NCBI RefSeq assembly: GCF_016106005.1
Contig: NZ_JACADR010000002.1
Coordinates: 22,359 to 86,358 of the forward strand
DNA length: 64,000 nucleotides
DNA from: Roseomonas rosulenta
GTDB lineage: Bacteria > Pseudomonadota > Alphaproteobacteria > Acetobacterales > Acetobacteraceae
Reading direction: 5' to 3'
Part shown: positions 6,959-16,938 of the stretch, piece by piece
Position numbering within the stretch: position 1 is the stretch's first letter
Layout: every line of letters begins with the position of its first letter
Translations under genes and position numbers: made by a program
The notes under the pieces: generated by a model
Told to the model about the DNA's origin: nothing
Database searches by the model: none
Seen by the model: only the letters and a program-made list of their open reading frames with translations

Positions 6959-9526
6959 ATGCTGAATTTCGCGCGCTGGAAGACCGCCGCGATCCTGCTG
7001 GTCTGCCTGGCCGGGGTGCTCGTCAGCATCCCCAACCTGCTGCCGCGCGCCGCCTTCCCGGACTGGTTCCCGGTGCGCCAGGTGAACCTCGGGCTCGACC
7101 TGCGCGGCGGGTCCTACCTCCTGCTGGAGGTAGACCTCAACACCGTGGTCCGGGAGCGGCTCGACAGCATGGTCGATGCCGCCCGCATGCGGCTGCGCAC
7201 GGCCAATGTGCGCTACGTGAACCTCGCCTCCGACACGGCGAACCGGCGCATGGGGCTGCGCGTGACCGACCCCGCGCAGATCCCCGCCGCCGTCGCCGTG
7301 CTGCGCGAACTGGCCAACCCGATCCAGGCCAGCACCGGCCAGTCGGTGCCCGACCTCGACGTGACCAGCCAGCCGGACGGGCAGGTCTGGGCCGCGCTGA
7401 CCGAGGCCGGGCTGCGCGCCAAGGCGTCCTCCGCCGTCGAGCAATCCATCGAGATCGTCCGCCGCCGCGTCGACGAGACCGGCGTGGCCGAGGCGCTGAT
7501 CGCCCGCCAGGGCCAGAGCCGCATCCTGGTCACGCTGCCCGGCATCGAGGACCCGGACCGCATCAAGACCCTGCTCGGGCGCACCGCCCGCATGACCTTC
7601 CACCTGGTGGACGAGGCCGCCTCGCTTGCGGCAACGCCGCCCCCCGGCGTGATGTTCCTCCCCGGCGAGCGCGAGGGCGAGCGCTTCGCCGTGCGCCGCC
7701 GCGTCGAGGTGGACGGCGCCAACCTGACGAACGCCCGCGCCGGGCAGGACGGGCGCACCGGCGAATGGGTGGTGAACTTCACCTTCGATTCGGTCGGCAC
7801 GCGCCGCTTCGCGCAGATCACGCGCGAGAATGTCGGGCGCCCCTTCGCGGTGGTGCTGGACGAGAAGGTCATCACCGCCCCGGTGATCCGCGAGCCGATC
7901 GTGGGCGGCCAGGGCCAGATCAGCGGGTCCTTCAACGCGCGCAGCGCCAACGACCTGGCGGTACTGCTGCGCGCCGGGGCCCTGCCCGCGCCCCTCACGG
8001 TGGTGGAGGAACGCACCGTCGGGCCCGAGCTGGGGGCGGATGCGATCCGGGCGGGCATGATCTCGCTGGCCGCGGGCACGATCTTCGTCTTCCTCTACAT
8101 GGGCTTCGCCTACGGCATCCTCGGCTGGTTCGCCAACATCGCGCTCGCCATCAACATCATCCTGCTGGTCGCCTTCATGTCGCTGATCGAGGCGACGCTG
8201 ACCCTGCCCGGCATCGCCGGCATCGTGCTGACGCTCGGCACCGCGCTCGACGCGAACATCCTGATCAACGAGCGTATCCGCGAGGAGGTGCGCAACGGAC
8301 GAACGCCGATCAGCGCGCTCGAGGCCGGCTACACCAAGGCCTCGGGCACCATCCTCGATTCGAACCTGACCAATCTCATCGCCATGGCCTGCCTCTATGG
8401 CTTCGGCTCCGGCCCGGTGAAGGGCTTCGCCGTCACGGTCGCGGTGGGCACGGTGGTGCAGATGTGGACCGCGACCGTGCTGACGCGGCTGTTCGTCTCA
8501 TGGTGGTACAAGCGCACGCGGCCCAAGGAACTGCCGGTCTTCCAGCGGCCCGGCCTGTCGCTCTACGAAAGGCTGCGTCGCCCGCTCTTCCGCATCTTCC
8601 CCGACAACACGCGCATCCCCTTCATGAAGGGCGCGCGGATCGGGCTGGTGGTGTCCGCGCTGCTGTCCTCCGCCTCGGTCGCGATCGCCTTCCATCCGGG
8701 GCTCGAGAAGGGCATCGACTTCAAGGGTGGCATCGAGATGGAGGTGCGCACGCCCACGCCGGGTGACATCGGCATGCTTCGCGCCGCGGTGGGCGGGCTC
8801 AACCTCGGCGACGTCACGCTGCTGCAGTTCGGCGATGCATCGACCTATGCGCTACGCCTGCCCGCCCAGGGCGACGAGGGCGCGGTGCAGCGCTCCGTCA
8901 ACGCGGTGCGCAGCGCGCTCGAGCAGGTCGCGCCGGGCACGCGGATCCTGCGGGTCGAGGCGGTGGGCAACCGCGTCTCGAACGAACTGTTCATCGGCGG
9001 CCTGCTCGCGCTCGGGCTCTCCTTCCTGGCGATGCTCGTCTACATCTGGGCGCGCTTCGAATGGCAGTTCGGCATCGCCGCCATCACCACCCTGATCCTG
9101 GACGCCACCAAGACCATCGGCTTCATGGTGCTGTTCCAGATCGAGTTCAACCTGACCACCATCGCCGGCATCTTGACCGTGATCGGCTTCAGCGCGAACG
9201 ACAAGGTGGTGGTGTTCGACCGCATGCGAGAGAACCTGCGCAAGTTCAAGCAGATGCCGCTCGAACAGTTGGTCGATCAGTCGATCAACGAGACGATGAA
9301 CCGATCGCTCGGCACGTCCATGACGTTGCTGCTCTCGGCATTGCCCCTGGCGCTGTTCGGCGGCGATACCCTGTCGGGCTTCGCCTGGGTGATGGTGGTG
9401 GGGATCGTGATCTCGGCTGGGTCGTCGGTGTTCATCGCGGCACCGATCGTGCTCTTCACCGGGCGGACCCGGCTGCGGCGCGGCGAGGCCGAGGCGCCCG
9501 CAGGAGCGAACCCCGCAAAGCCGTGA
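6959..9526 (+). CDS. secDF: protein translocase subunit SecDF (fused)
   Basis: An 855-residue inner-membrane protein in which SecD (about residues 1-520) and SecF (about 545-855) are joined in one ORF. The SecD half begins with a membrane anchor, then LGLDLRGGSYLLLEVD, the periplasmic domain with SIEIVRRRVDETGVAE, and the membrane motif GTALDANILINERIREE. The SecF half carries GIDFKGG, LILDATKTIG and VIGFSANDKVVVFDRMRE. SecDF uses the proton gradient to pull secreted proteins out of SecYEG. The start MLNFARWKTAAIL gives a normal first transmembrane segment; the ORF extends upstream without homology. No yajC is adjacent. Confidence 0.95.
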   Translation: MLNFARWKTAAILLVCLAGVLVSIPNLLPRAAFPDWFPVRQVNLGLDLRGGSYLLLEVDLNTVVRERLDSMVDAARMRLRTANVRYVNLASDTANRRMGLRVTDPAQIPAAVAVLRELANPIQASTGQSVPDLDVTSQPDGQVWAALTEAGLRAKASSAVEQSIEIVRRRVDETGVAEALIARQGQSRILVTLPGIEDPDRIKTLLGRTARMTFHLVDEAASLAATPPPGVMFLPGEREGERFAVRRRVEVDGANLTNARAGQDGRTGEWVVNFTFDSVGTRRFAQITRENVGRPFAVVLDEKVITAPVIREPIVGGQGQISGSFNARSANDLAVLLRAGALPAPLTVVEERTVGPELGADAIRAGMISLAAGTIFVFLYMGFAYGILGWFANIALAINIILLVAFMSLIEATLTLPGIAGIVLTLGTALDANILINERIREEVRNGRTPISALEAGYTKASGTILDSNLTNLIAMACLYGFGSGPVKGFAVTVAVGTVVQMWTATVLTRLFVSWWYKRTRPKELPVFQRPGLSLYERLRRPLFRIFPDNTRIPFMKGARIGLVVSALLSSASVAIAFHPGLEKGIDFKGGIEMEVRTPTPGDIGMLRAAVGGLNLGDVTLLQFGDASTYALRLPAQGDEGAVQRSVNAVRSALEQVAPGTRILRVEAVGNRVSNELFIGGLLALGLSFLAMLVYIWARFEWQFGIAAITTLILDATKTIGFMVLFQIEFNLTTIAGILTVIGFSANDKVVVFDRMRENLRKFKQMPLEQLVDQSINETMNRSLGTSMTLLLSALPLALFGGDTLSGFAWVMVVGIVISAGSSVFIAAPIVLFTGRTRLRRGEAEAPAGANPAKP

Positions 9527-9531
9527 TGCCC

Positions 9532-9563
9532 GCGGCGTGGCCCACGTCAGTGAGCCACGCCGC
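9532..9563. terminator. 10-bp stem hairpin between secDF and the Fe-ADH gene
   Basis: The arms GCGGCGTGGC and GCCACGCCGC are perfectly complementary and enclose a 12-base loop. The hairpin starts 5 bp after the secDF stop and lies 8 bp beyond the stop of the convergent dehydrogenase gene, so it can terminate both. There is no U-tract on either strand. Confidence 0.6.
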
Positions 9564-9571
9564 CTGACGGA

Positions 9572-10741
9572 TCAGCCCGCCCAGGCGCGCCGGTAGAGCG
9601 CGACGATCTCCTCGGCGCCGGGCACCGCCGGGTTGTTCGCGGGCGAGCCCGAGGCCAGCGCCTGCGCCGCCATGGTCGGCAGCAGCCCGTCCCACTTCGC
9701 GGCATCAATGCCGAAGGCGGCGGGCGTGGGCACCGCCAGGTCTCGGTTCAGGTCGCGCAGTTCCTGCAGCAGCCTCGCCGCCGCCGACTGGTCGCCCTCG
9801 GCCGCCGTCGCGACGCCCATGGCGCGCGCCGCCTCCGCATAGCGCGGCAGCGCGGCGTTCAGGCTGTATTCCGTCACCGCCGGCAGCAGCATGGCGTTGG
9901 ACAGCCCATGCGGGACATGGAAATGCGCCCCGATCGGGCGCGACATGCCATGCACCAGCGCGACCGAGGAATTGCTGAAGGCGATGCCCGCCAGCGTCGC
10001 CCCCTTCATCATCGCCGCGCGCGCGATGGCGTTGGACGGTTCGCGATAGACCGTGCGCAGGTTGGGCGCGATCAGCCGCATGGCACGCAGCGCGTATTCA
10101 TCGGCCTCGTCATTCGCGCGCTTGCTCACGAAGGCTTCGAGCGCATGCGTCAGGCTGTCGATTCCGGTATCCGCCGTGATGCGCGGCGGCAGCGAGTAGG
10201 TCAGCTCGAAATCCACCACCGCCGCCAGGGGCAGAGCCCCCAGGCCGGCGATCAGCATCTTCTCGTCGCGCTCGGTGTCGGTGATGACGGTGAAGCGCGT
10301 CGCCTCGCTGCCCGTGCCCGCCGTGGTCGGGATGCAGATCACCGGCAGCGCGGCGCGGTTGGCCTGCGCGGGCACCTTGAAGTCGCGCATCTTGGCACCC
10401 GGCGGCGCGGCGCCCAGGATCGCCATGGCCTTCGCGGTGTCCATCGGCGATCCGCCGCCGAAGCCGACCAGGCAGTCGTAGTCGCCACCCTTCATCGCGG
10501 CGACGCCGGCCTCGATCACCGCATCGGTCGGGTCGGGCACGGTGTCGCTGAACACGCCCGGCGCGATACCCGCGGCGCGCAGGGGTGCCAGCGCCTTCTC
10601 CACCGTGCCGGAGGAGACCATCCAGGGATCCGTCACCAGCAGCGGGCGCGACAGACCGAACTGCGCCAGCACTTCGGCCAGCTTCGCGACGGAGCCGCCG
10701 CCGATCATCATCAGCCGCGGCGAGACGAAGGTGGTGGTCAT
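9572..10741 (-). CDS. iron-containing alcohol dehydrogenase
   Basis: A 389-residue group III (Fe-type) alcohol dehydrogenase. The NAD-binding GGGSPMDTAK is at residues 95-104. The metal-binding region is present as DTGIDSLTHALEAFV and HGMSRPIGAHFHVPHG, supplying the Asp and His ligands. The start ATG overlaps the stop of the 3-hydroxyisobutyrate dehydrogenase gene by four bases, so the two are co-translated. Family members oxidise short alcohols or reduce aldehydes, 4-hydroxybutyrate or maleylacetate. Pairing with a beta-hydroxyacid dehydrogenase suggests a small hydroxyacid/aldehyde pathway, which is inference. Confidence 0.92.
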   Translation of the reverse strand: MTTTFVSPRLMMIGGGSVAKLAEVLAQFGLSRPLLVTDPWMVSSGTVEKALAPLRAAGIAPGVFSDTVPDPTDAVIEAGVAAMKGGDYDCLVGFGGGSPMDTAKAMAILGAAPPGAKMRDFKVPAQANRAALPVICIPTTAGTGSEATRFTVITDTERDEKMLIAGLGALPLAAVVDFELTYSLPPRITADTGIDSLTHALEAFVSKRANDEADEYALRAMRLIAPNLRTVYREPSNAIARAAMMKGATLAGIAFSNSSVALVHGMSRPIGAHFHVPHGLSNAMLLPAVTEYSLNAALPRYAEAARAMGVATAAEGDQSAAARLLQELRDLNRDLAVPTPAAFGIDAAKWDGLLPTMAAQALASGSPANNPAVPGAEEIVALYRRAWAG

Positions 10742-11625
10742 GCCCGCTGCCCCGCCCGGATCATGGTGATGATGCCGGAGAAATCCTTGCCCCCGCCGCC
10801 GCCTTCGACGAAGCGGTCGAAAAGCGCCAGCGCCAGCGCGCCGACCGGCGCATCGACCCCCGCGTCCTTCGCCGCCTGCTGCGCGAGGCCGAGATCCTTG
10901 CGCATCAGCGCCGCGGTGAAGCCCGGCGCGTAGTCACGGTTGGCCGGGCTCGCCGGTACCGGCCCGGGCACCGGGCAGTAGGAATTGAGCGCCCAGGACA
11001 TCGCGGTGGATTTCGAGCAGACGTCATACAACGCCTGCGCCGGCAGTCCGAGCCGCTCGGCCATCACGAAGGCCTCGCTGGTCACGGCCATGGTCGCCGC
11101 CAGCATCATGTTGTTGCACAGCTTCGCGACCTGGCCCGCGCCGGCCTCGCCGCAATGCACGATGGTCTTGCCCATGGCTTCGAGGACGGGGCGCGCACGT
11201 TCCACAGCCGCGGCGTCGCCGCCGACCATGAAGGTCAGCGTGCCGGCCTCGGCCCCCATCACGCCGCCCGAGACCGGCGCATCGAGGAAGGGGCGGCCGG
11301 TCGCCGCCGCGACCTCGCGCGCCGTCGCGACATCGATGGTCGAGCAATCCATCAGCAGCGCATCCGCGCGGGAGGCCTTGGACAGGCCGCCCTGCCCCAG
11401 CCAGGCGTCGCGCACCTGCTCGCCCGCCGGCAGCATCGTGATGACCACATCGGCGTCCTTCGCCGCGGCCGCGGCCGAGAAGCCCGCCACGGCGCCCGCC
11501 GCGACCAGCGCATCGACGGCCGGCTGGACGATGTCGAAGACCACGACCTGATGCCCGGCCTTGAGCAGGTTGCGCGCCATCGGCCCGCCCATCCTGCCGA
11601 GGCCGATGAAGCCGATCCGTGCCAT
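10738..11625 (-). CDS. mmsB: 3-hydroxyisobutyrate dehydrogenase family protein
   Basis: A 295-residue NAD-dependent beta-hydroxyacid dehydrogenase. The N-terminal GLGRMG motif is at residues 8-13, the substrate-binding signature DAPVSGGVMGAEAGTLTFMVGG is intact, and the catalytic lysine lies in GAGQVAKLCNNMM. The classical reaction is oxidation of 3-hydroxyisobutyrate to methylmalonate semialdehyde in valine breakdown, but close paralogs act on tartronate semialdehyde, 4-hydroxybutyrate and others. It leads a two-gene operon with the Fe-alcohol dehydrogenase. A plausible promoter lies just upstream, at 11656-11684. The symbol is by family rather than by proven substrate. Confidence 0.88.
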   Translation of the reverse strand: MARIGFIGLGRMGGPMARNLLKAGHQVVVFDIVQPAVDALVAAGAVAGFSAAAAAKDADVVITMLPAGEQVRDAWLGQGGLSKASRADALLMDCSTIDVATAREVAAATGRPFLDAPVSGGVMGAEAGTLTFMVGGDAAAVERARPVLEAMGKTIVHCGEAGAGQVAKLCNNMMLAATMAVTSEAFVMAERLGLPAQALYDVCSKSTAMSWALNSYCPVPGPVPASPANRDYAPGFTAALMRKDLGLAQQAAKDAGVDAPVGALALALFDRFVEGGGGGKDFSGIITMIRAGQRA

Positions 11626-11655
11626 GGCGCCTTCCCTCCGTGTTCAGCGCCCGGG

Positions 11656-11684
11656 AGGGTAGGCGCGGGCGGGTGCGGCGTCAC
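11656..11684 (-). promoter_or_regulatory. candidate promoter of the mmsB-like operon
   Basis: On the minus strand GTGACG (11684-11679) is followed after 17 bases by TACCCT (11661-11656), 31 bp before the ATG at 11625. The hexamers fit a sigma-70-type pattern loosely. The call is by inspection only. Confidence 0.35.
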
Positions 11685-11700
11685 CTCCTCGGCGCGGTGG

Positions 11701-11793
11701 TCACGGCTCCGAGGCGTGGCGGACGGCCTCGATGTCCTGGCCATTCGGAGCGAAGACGAAGGCGGCGGCGAGGCCAACATGGTCGATGACCAT
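11701..11793 (-). pseudogene. VOC/glyoxalase-family gene reduced to its two ends by an in-frame deletion
   Basis: A 30-codon ORF encodes MVIDHVGLAAAFVFAPNGQ followed by DIEAVRHASEP. MVIDHVGL is the standard N-terminus of small VOC-family proteins, and AAFVFAPNGQDIEAVRH is their standard C-terminus (usually AAFVxDPDGxNIEAVCH), normally separated by about 90-100 residues. Here the first beta strand runs straight into the last one, so most of the gene appears to have been lost in a single in-frame deletion that left both ends readable. It lies 32 bp downstream of the dppF-like gene on the same strand and may have been the last gene of that operon. The remnant cannot fold as a VOC domain. Confidence 0.6.
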
Positions 11794-11825
11794 GCGGCAC
11801 CTTGGCGTCGTGGAAGCGACGCGGC

Positions 11826-12893
11826 CTATAGCGAGGCGGCGCGCGCCCTCGCATAAAGCGCGAGCCGCATCGCCGCGGCCGGCGCCAGCCCGCCGCTGAG
11901 GTCGAGCCCCGCCGGGGGCAGCGTCTCGGCGAAGTGGCAGGCTGCGGCGTGCCCGTCCGACAGCGTGCGCAGCGCCGGTTCCTCCTGGCGGCAGCGCTCC
12001 TGCGCGAAGGCGCAGCGCGTGTGGAATCGGCAGCCGGGCGGGATGTTCATCGGGCTCGGCACGTCGCCGCCGAGCGGCTTCACCTGGCCGCGGCGCTGCG
12101 GGTCGGGATGCGGGATCGCCGCCAGCAGCGCGCGCGTATAGGGGTGGCGCGGGGTGGCAAACAGGTCGCGCTTGCGCGCCGTCTCGACGATGCGCCCGAG
12201 ATACATGACCGCCACGCGGTCCGCGACATGCTTCACCACCGCAAGGTCATGCGCGATGAACAGGTAGGCGAGGCCGAAGCGCCGCTGCAGGTCCTTGAGC
12301 AGGTTCACCACCTGCGCCTGGATCGAGACGTCCAGCGCGCTGACCGGCTCGTCGCAAACGATCAACTCGGGCTGCACCGAAAGCGCGCGCGCGATGCCGA
12401 TGCGCTGGCGCTGGCCGCCGCTGAACTCGTGCGGATAGCGTTCCGCGTGGAAGCCGCGCAGCCCGACCAGGGAGAGCAGCTCCGCCACCCGCGCGCGGCG
12501 CGATGCGGCATCGCCGATGCCGTGCACCTGCATCGGCTCGGCGATGGTGTCCGCCACCGTCAGACGCGGGTTGAGGCTCGCATAGGGGTCCTGGAAGACG
12601 ATCTGCATCCGCCGCCGCATCGCGCGCAGCGCGCCGCCCGAAATGCCGGTGATGTCGCGCCCCTCGAAGCGCAGCGTCCCGGCGGAGGGCTCGATCAGGC
12701 GCAGCACGAGGCGCGCCGTGGTGGACTTCCCGCAGCCGGATTCGCCCACCAGCGCCAGCGTCTCGCCACGGTCGAGGGTGAAGGAGACGCCATCCACCGC
12801 GCGCACCGTGCCGACCTGCTTCGCCAGCAGCAGGCCGCGGCGCACGGGGTAGTGCTTGGCGAGGTCGGTGACCTCCAGCAGCGGCGCGCTCAT
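11826..12893 (-). CDS. oligopeptide/dipeptide ABC transporter ATP-binding protein (DppF type)
   Basis: A 355-residue ABC ATPase. Walker A is GESGCGKST at residues 50-58, the signature is [15 protein letters not shown], and Walker B is [12 protein letters not shown]. The C-terminal oligopeptide-transporter extension contains [16 protein letters not shown] and the Cys-rich [14 protein letters not shown], typical of DppF/OppF. It is the last intact gene of the eight-gene operon, and its start overlaps the stop of the DppD-type gene by four bases. With its partner it energises import through the two permeases at 16939-18752. Confidence 0.93.
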   Translation of the reverse strand: MSAPLLEVTDLAKHYPVRRGLLLAKQVGTVRAVDGVSFTLDRGETLALVGESGCGKSTTARLVLRLIEPSAGTLRFEGRDITGISGGALRAMRRRMQIVFQDPYASLNPRLTVADTIAEPMQVHGIGDAASRRARVAELLSLVGLRGFHAERYPHEFSGGQRQRIGIARALSVQPELIVCDEPVSALDVSIQAQVVNLLKDLQRRFGLAYLFIAHDLAVVKHVADRVAVMYLGRIVETARKRDLFATPRHPYTRALLAAIPHPDPQRRGQVKPLGGDVPSPMNIPPGCRFHTRCAFAQERCRQEEPALRTLSDGHAAACHFAETLPPAGLDLSGGLAPAAAMRLALYARARAASL

Positions 12894-13885
12894 GCGGCGA
12901 AGGCCTCGACGGGCGCACGCAGGCAGGCGGCCTGGTGGCCTGGGGCGATGTCGCGCAGCGGCGGCGGTTCGGCCTTGCAGGCCTCGGCGGCGAAGGGGCA
13001 GCGCGGGTGGAACCGGCAGCCCTTCGGCAGGGCGAAGGGCGGCGGCACCGAGCCGTCGATGGCGAGCAGGGTCTCGCGGTCCTCATCCAGCCGCGGCACC
13101 GATCCCAGCAGGCCGAGGGTGTAGGGATGCATCGGGTCGCCGAACAGCGCGCCGGCCGGGGCGCGTTCCACCACGCGGCCGGCATACATCACCGCGACCT
13201 CGTCCGCCATTTCAGCCACCACGCCGAGGTCGTGGGTGATCAGGATGATGGACATGCCGGTCTCGGCCTGCAGGTCGCGCAGCAGGTCCAGGATCTGTGC
13301 CTGCACGGTCACGTCGAGCGCGGTGGTGGGCTCGTCCGCGATCAGCAGCTTCGGCCGGCAGGCCAGCGCCATCGCGATCATCACGCGCTGGCGCATCCCG
13401 CCCGATAGCTGGTGCGGGTATTCCTCGAAGCGCCGCGCGGGCGCGGGGATGCGCACGCGCGTCAGCGCCTCGATCGCGCGGTCGCGCAGCTCGGCGCCGG
13501 TAGCGCGCGTGTCGTGCGCGCGCATCGCCTCGGTGATCTGGAAACCGACCGTATGGACCGGGTTCAGGCTGGTCATCGGCTCCTGGAAGATCATGGCGAC
13601 CTGGCTGCCACGCACATCGCGCATCTGCGCGCCGGACAGCGCCAGCAGATCGCGCCCGTCCAGCACCACGCGCCCGGCCGCGACGCGGCCCGGATGCGCC
13701 ACCAGGCGCATCACCGACAGCGAGAGCACCGACTTCCCGCAGCCAGATTCCCCCACGATGCCGAGCGTGCGTCCGCGCGGCACGGAGAGATCAACGCCGT
13801 CCACCGCGGCGATCTCCCCGCCATGGGTGCGGAAGACCGTGCGCAGGCCCTCGATGCGCAGCAGCGGTTCCGACATCACGACCAA
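12890..13885 (-). CDS. oligopeptide/dipeptide ABC transporter ATP-binding protein (DppD type)
   Basis: A 331-residue ABC ATPase with Walker A GESGCGKS at residues 45-52, signature [15 protein letters not shown] and Walker [13 protein letters not shown]. The C-terminal [15 protein letters not shown] and [14 protein letters not shown] are the DppD/OppD extension with its four-Cys cluster. It overlaps the amidohydrolase gene by 10 bp and the DppF-type gene by 4 bp, so all three are translationally linked. It forms the heterodimeric motor of the importer. MSEPLL, three codons in, is an alternative start. Confidence 0.93.
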   Translation of the reverse strand: MVVMSEPLLRIEGLRTVFRTHGGEIAAVDGVDLSVPRGRTLGIVGESGCGKSVLSLSVMRLVAHPGRVAAGRVVLDGRDLLALSGAQMRDVRGSQVAMIFQEPMTSLNPVHTVGFQITEAMRAHDTRATGAELRDRAIEALTRVRIPAPARRFEEYPHQLSGGMRQRVMIAMALACRPKLLIADEPTTALDVTVQAQILDLLRDLQAETGMSIILITHDLGVVAEMADEVAVMYAGRVVERAPAGALFGDPMHPYTLGLLGSVPRLDEDRETLLAIDGSVPPPFALPKGCRFHPRCPFAAEACKAEPPPLRDIAPGHQAACLRAPVEAFAA

Positions 13886-15309
13886 TGGAAGGTCGGCGGA
13901 GCGATCTTCTCCGGGCTGCGATGCGCCCAGTCACGCTGCGTGACACCCGCGGCGACTCGCTTCTGCGCCTCGTGCAGGTGCTCGGCCGCCTGGCGGTAGT
14001 CCATGGTCAGGACCTCGCCATCCTCGACGACCTTGTTGCCGTCCACATAGACCGCCTTCAGCGCGCGGTCGCCGGCGGAGTAGATCAGGCTGCGGATCGG
14101 ATCATAGGCCGGGCGGATCATCGGATGCGTGATGTCCACCAGTGAGAAATCCGCCTTGCAGCCCACCGCGATGCGCCCGATGTCGTCCCGCCCGAGCGCC
14201 TTCGCACCACCAATGGTGGCCGCATTGAACAGGTCGGTGGTCTGCAGCGTGCGCGGATTGCCCGCCTGCGTGCGTGCGATATGCGCGGCGAGGCGCATCT
14301 CATCCAGCATGTTGTGCGGATAGGTGTCGGTGCCGATGCCCATGTTCACGCCGCGGCGGATGTAGCGCCCCAGGTCCTTCATCGCGATGCCGCGCCGCGC
14401 AAACACGGTCGGGCAATGCGCGACGGTGGTGCCGGTGTCGGCCAGGCGGTCGAGGTCGGTCTCGGTGTGCCAGCGCGTGGAGGGATGGTCGTCGAGGAAG
14501 ATGCCATGCCCGATGATGCTGCGTTCGCCCAGCAGCCCCATCGAATCCAGCCAGCCGATCGGGGTCACACCATGCCGGCGCGTGATCTCGTGGAACTCCA
14601 CCACCGACTGCGCGGCGTGGATCTGCCAGGACAGGCCACGCTTGGCCGCTTCCGCGTGACTGTCCTTCAGCAGCCCGGCCGAGCAGGTGTCGATCTGCGC
14701 GGGCACCACCATGCCGAAGAGACGGCCGCATTCGTGCTGCTCGGCGCGCTCGACCAGGCGCAGCGCCTCCTCCATCGCCTTCTCGCCGGCCTTCTCGTCC
14801 CATTCGTATTCGACGACATGGCCGTTCTTGGTGAACCACCGCGCCGAGCGGAACATCGGCGCGATGCACACGCGCATCCCCGCCTCGGCCAGCAGGTCGA
14901 GCCAGCCCGGATGCGCCATCGACAGGTCGGCGAGCGTGGTCACACCCGACAGCAGCAGTTCCGACAGCGCGACCCGCACGCAATGCGGTACGGCGTCCGC
15001 ATCGGCGCGGAAGATCGGCATGAACTCGTAGAGCGAGGAGTTATACAGGCCCGGCGAGCCGATCTCGTCGAGGAAGCCCTTGTTCAGCGGCTCGCTCGAT
15101 GGGTGCGAATGGATGTTCACGAGCCCCGGCATGACCATCAGCCCGCGCCCGTCGATCACCGTCTCGGCCGCGCCCTCGTAGCCGCGGCCCATAAAGGTGA
15201 TGGTGCCGCCCTCGAAGGCGACATCCGTGTCGGGCATGTAGCTGTGCGACCTCGCCGTGGAGTCCCACCCCACGACGAGTTCCGCGTTCCTGATGAGCGT
15301 GATGGCCAT
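13876..15309 (-). CDS. amidohydrolase, chlorohydrolase/deaminase (ATZ/TRZ) type
   Basis: A 477-residue cytoplasmic metal-dependent hydrolase of the amidohydrolase superfamily. The metal site is visible as HSH at residues 67-69, [14 protein letters not shown] and GTDTYPHNM, the order found in TrzN/AtzB, guanine deaminase and S-adenosylhomocysteine deaminase relatives. The family removes amino or chloro groups from N-heterocycles or hydrolyses cyclic amides. It sits inside a peptide-type ABC operon between the ATPase and solute-binding genes, so its substrate is probably the imported compound. The name of that compound is not readable. Confidence 0.9.
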   Translation of the reverse strand: MAITLIRNAELVVGWDSTARSHSYMPDTDVAFEGGTITFMGRGYEGAAETVIDGRGLMVMPGLVNIHSHPSSEPLNKGFLDEIGSPGLYNSSLYEFMPIFRADADAVPHCVRVALSELLLSGVTTLADLSMAHPGWLDLLAEAGMRVCIAPMFRSARWFTKNGHVVEYEWDEKAGEKAMEEALRLVERAEQHECGRLFGMVVPAQIDTCSAGLLKDSHAEAAKRGLSWQIHAAQSVVEFHEITRRHGVTPIGWLDSMGLLGERSIIGHGIFLDDHPSTRWHTETDLDRLADTGTTVAHCPTVFARRGIAMKDLGRYIRRGVNMGIGTDTYPHNMLDEMRLAAHIARTQAGNPRTLQTTDLFNAATIGGAKALGRDDIGRIAVGCKADFSLVDITHPMIRPAYDPIRSLIYSAGDRALKAVYVDGNKVVEDGEVLTMDYRQAAEHLHEAQKRVAAGVTQRDWAHRSPEKIAPPTFHWS

Positions 15310-15322
15310 GCCAGTGGTCTCC

Positions 15323-16924
15323 TTACCGCGTCAGCCGGATGTCGAGGCCCTTGTAGAGCGCCACGCCGTAGATGCCGTGCGCGCGCACGCCCTCAACGCG
15401 CTGGGCCGAGGCCACCCAGAGCTGCTCCCGCGCCACCGGCATCCAGACGTTGTTCTCGGCGATGATGCGCTGCGCGCGCGCGATCGCCGCGGCCCGCACC
15501 GCCGGATCGATGGCGGTCTGGGCCTCGCGCAGCGCCGCATCCGTCGCCGGGTCCGACCAGTTCATGCGGTTCGGCGTCGGACGGTTCGCGCTGTTGAAAT
15601 ACAGCGAGAAGGCATCGGTCGCCGTGACATAGGGGTACGACATCACGAAGGCATCGAATTCCTGCGTCGCGAGCCGGCCCCAGCCCACGGTCGCGTCCCA
15701 CATCTGGATGCGCATCTCGATGCCCACACGCCGCAGGTCCGCCTGCACCGCCTGGAGGTACTGCTGTGCCGCCTGGGTCTGGATGGAATAGACAAGGAAG
15801 GAAGCGCGCTGGCCGTCCTTCATGCGCACCCCGTCGCTGCCCATGCGCCAGCCAGCCTCATCCAGCACGCGCCGCGCCCCGTCCGGGTCGAACCCAGGCA
15901 CCAGGCGACCCGCCTCGGCATCGAAGCCGGCCGTGGCCGGGTTCAGATAGGCATCCGCCACGGTCGCCGCGCCGAACCAAGTGGCGCGCACCAGCGCCTC
16001 GCGGTTCACCGCCATGTTGATGGCGCGGCGCACGGCGGGGTCGCCCACCACGGGCTTGTCGACCTTGAAGCCCATGAAGTGGTCCCAGAAGTAGTTGGGC
16101 TGTTGGGACATGCGCACATTCGGCGTGCGCTGCAGCTGCGCGATCGCGATGTACGGGATGTACTGCGTCACGTCGCCCTGCCCCGTCTGCAGCGCGGCAA
16201 GCCGCGTCTGGCTCTCGGGCGAGACGCGCCACACCACGCGCTCCACCTGCGGCGCGGGGTTCTGGTACATCCCCGGCGGCCCCCAGCGGTAGTTCGGGTG
16301 GCGCTGCAGTACCAGTTCCTGCCGCGGCGTCCAGGACACCCAGCAATACGGCCCCGTGCCATTGAAGCCCTGCACGCCGAAGTTCTGCCCCAGCCGCTCC
16401 ACCGTGTTGCGATCGACGATCGAGGCGAAGAACAGCGACAGCTGGTACAGCAGCTCGCCGAAGGGCTCGTTCAGCTCGTATTCGACGGTGTGCGCGTCGC
16501 GCGCGCGGATCTCCTTCACCGGGCCGGCGCGCCAGCGCACCGGGCTGCGCGTCGCGGGGTCGATCCAGCGGTTGATGGAATAGACCACGTCATCGGCCGT
16601 GAAGGGCCGCCCGTCGCAGAAGGTCACGTCGCGGCGAAGGTGGAAGGTGTAGGTGCGCCCGTCCGGGCTGACCTCCCAGCGTTCCGCCAGCAACGGGCGG
16701 ATCGTCTGCATGTCGAAGTCGAGCGCCACCAGCGTGTCGCTCATCATGTAGATGACCTCGCCGGCCGAACGTGCGGTCGATCGCGGCGGGTCGTAGTTGT
16801 CGGAATCGATCTCCCGCAGCACCACCAGCGTGTTGCGCGGATTGGCCGCCTGCGCGAGGGCATCGCCCACCGGCAGTGCGGCCGCCATCGCGACCAGCGC
16901 GGCGCCGAGCGTCTTCCTCATCAT
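15323..16924 (-). CDS. ABC transporter substrate-binding protein, family 5
   Basis: A 533-residue periplasmic solute-binding protein of the DppA/OppA family. A signal peptide is clear (MMRKTLGAALVAMAAALPVG, cleavage probably after DALAQA). DNYDPPRSTARSAGEVIY, HLRRDVTFCDGRPFTADDV and GARRVLDEAGWRMGSDGV are family features. The start is ATG 16924 or 16921, both served by GGGAGAGG. It is separated from the permease upstream by 14 bp and from the amidohydrolase downstream by 13 bp, and it determines the specificity of this importer. Confidence 0.93.
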   Translation of the reverse strand: MMRKTLGAALVAMAAALPVGDALAQAANPRNTLVVLREIDSDNYDPPRSTARSAGEVIYMMSDTLVALDFDMQTIRPLLAERWEVSPDGRTYTFHLRRDVTFCDGRPFTADDVVYSINRWIDPATRSPVRWRAGPVKEIRARDAHTVEYELNEPFGELLYQLSLFFASIVDRNTVERLGQNFGVQGFNGTGPYCWVSWTPRQELVLQRHPNYRWGPPGMYQNPAPQVERVVWRVSPESQTRLAALQTGQGDVTQYIPYIAIAQLQRTPNVRMSQQPNYFWDHFMGFKVDKPVVGDPAVRRAINMAVNREALVRATWFGAATVADAYLNPATAGFDAEAGRLVPGFDPDGARRVLDEAGWRMGSDGVRMKDGQRASFLVYSIQTQAAQQYLQAVQADLRRVGIEMRIQMWDATVGWGRLATQEFDAFVMSYPYVTATDAFSLYFNSANRPTPNRMNWSDPATDAALREAQTAIDPAVRAAAIARAQRIIAENNVWMPVAREQLWVASAQRVEGVRAHGIYGVALYKGLDIRLTR

Positions 16925-16938
16925 TCCACCTCTCCCGT

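Noticed and set aside
6025..8766. A 913-codon plus-strand frame overlapping secDF
   Set aside because: It is out of frame with secDF and shows no motif; secDF and the Gfo/Idh/MocA gene explain both strands.
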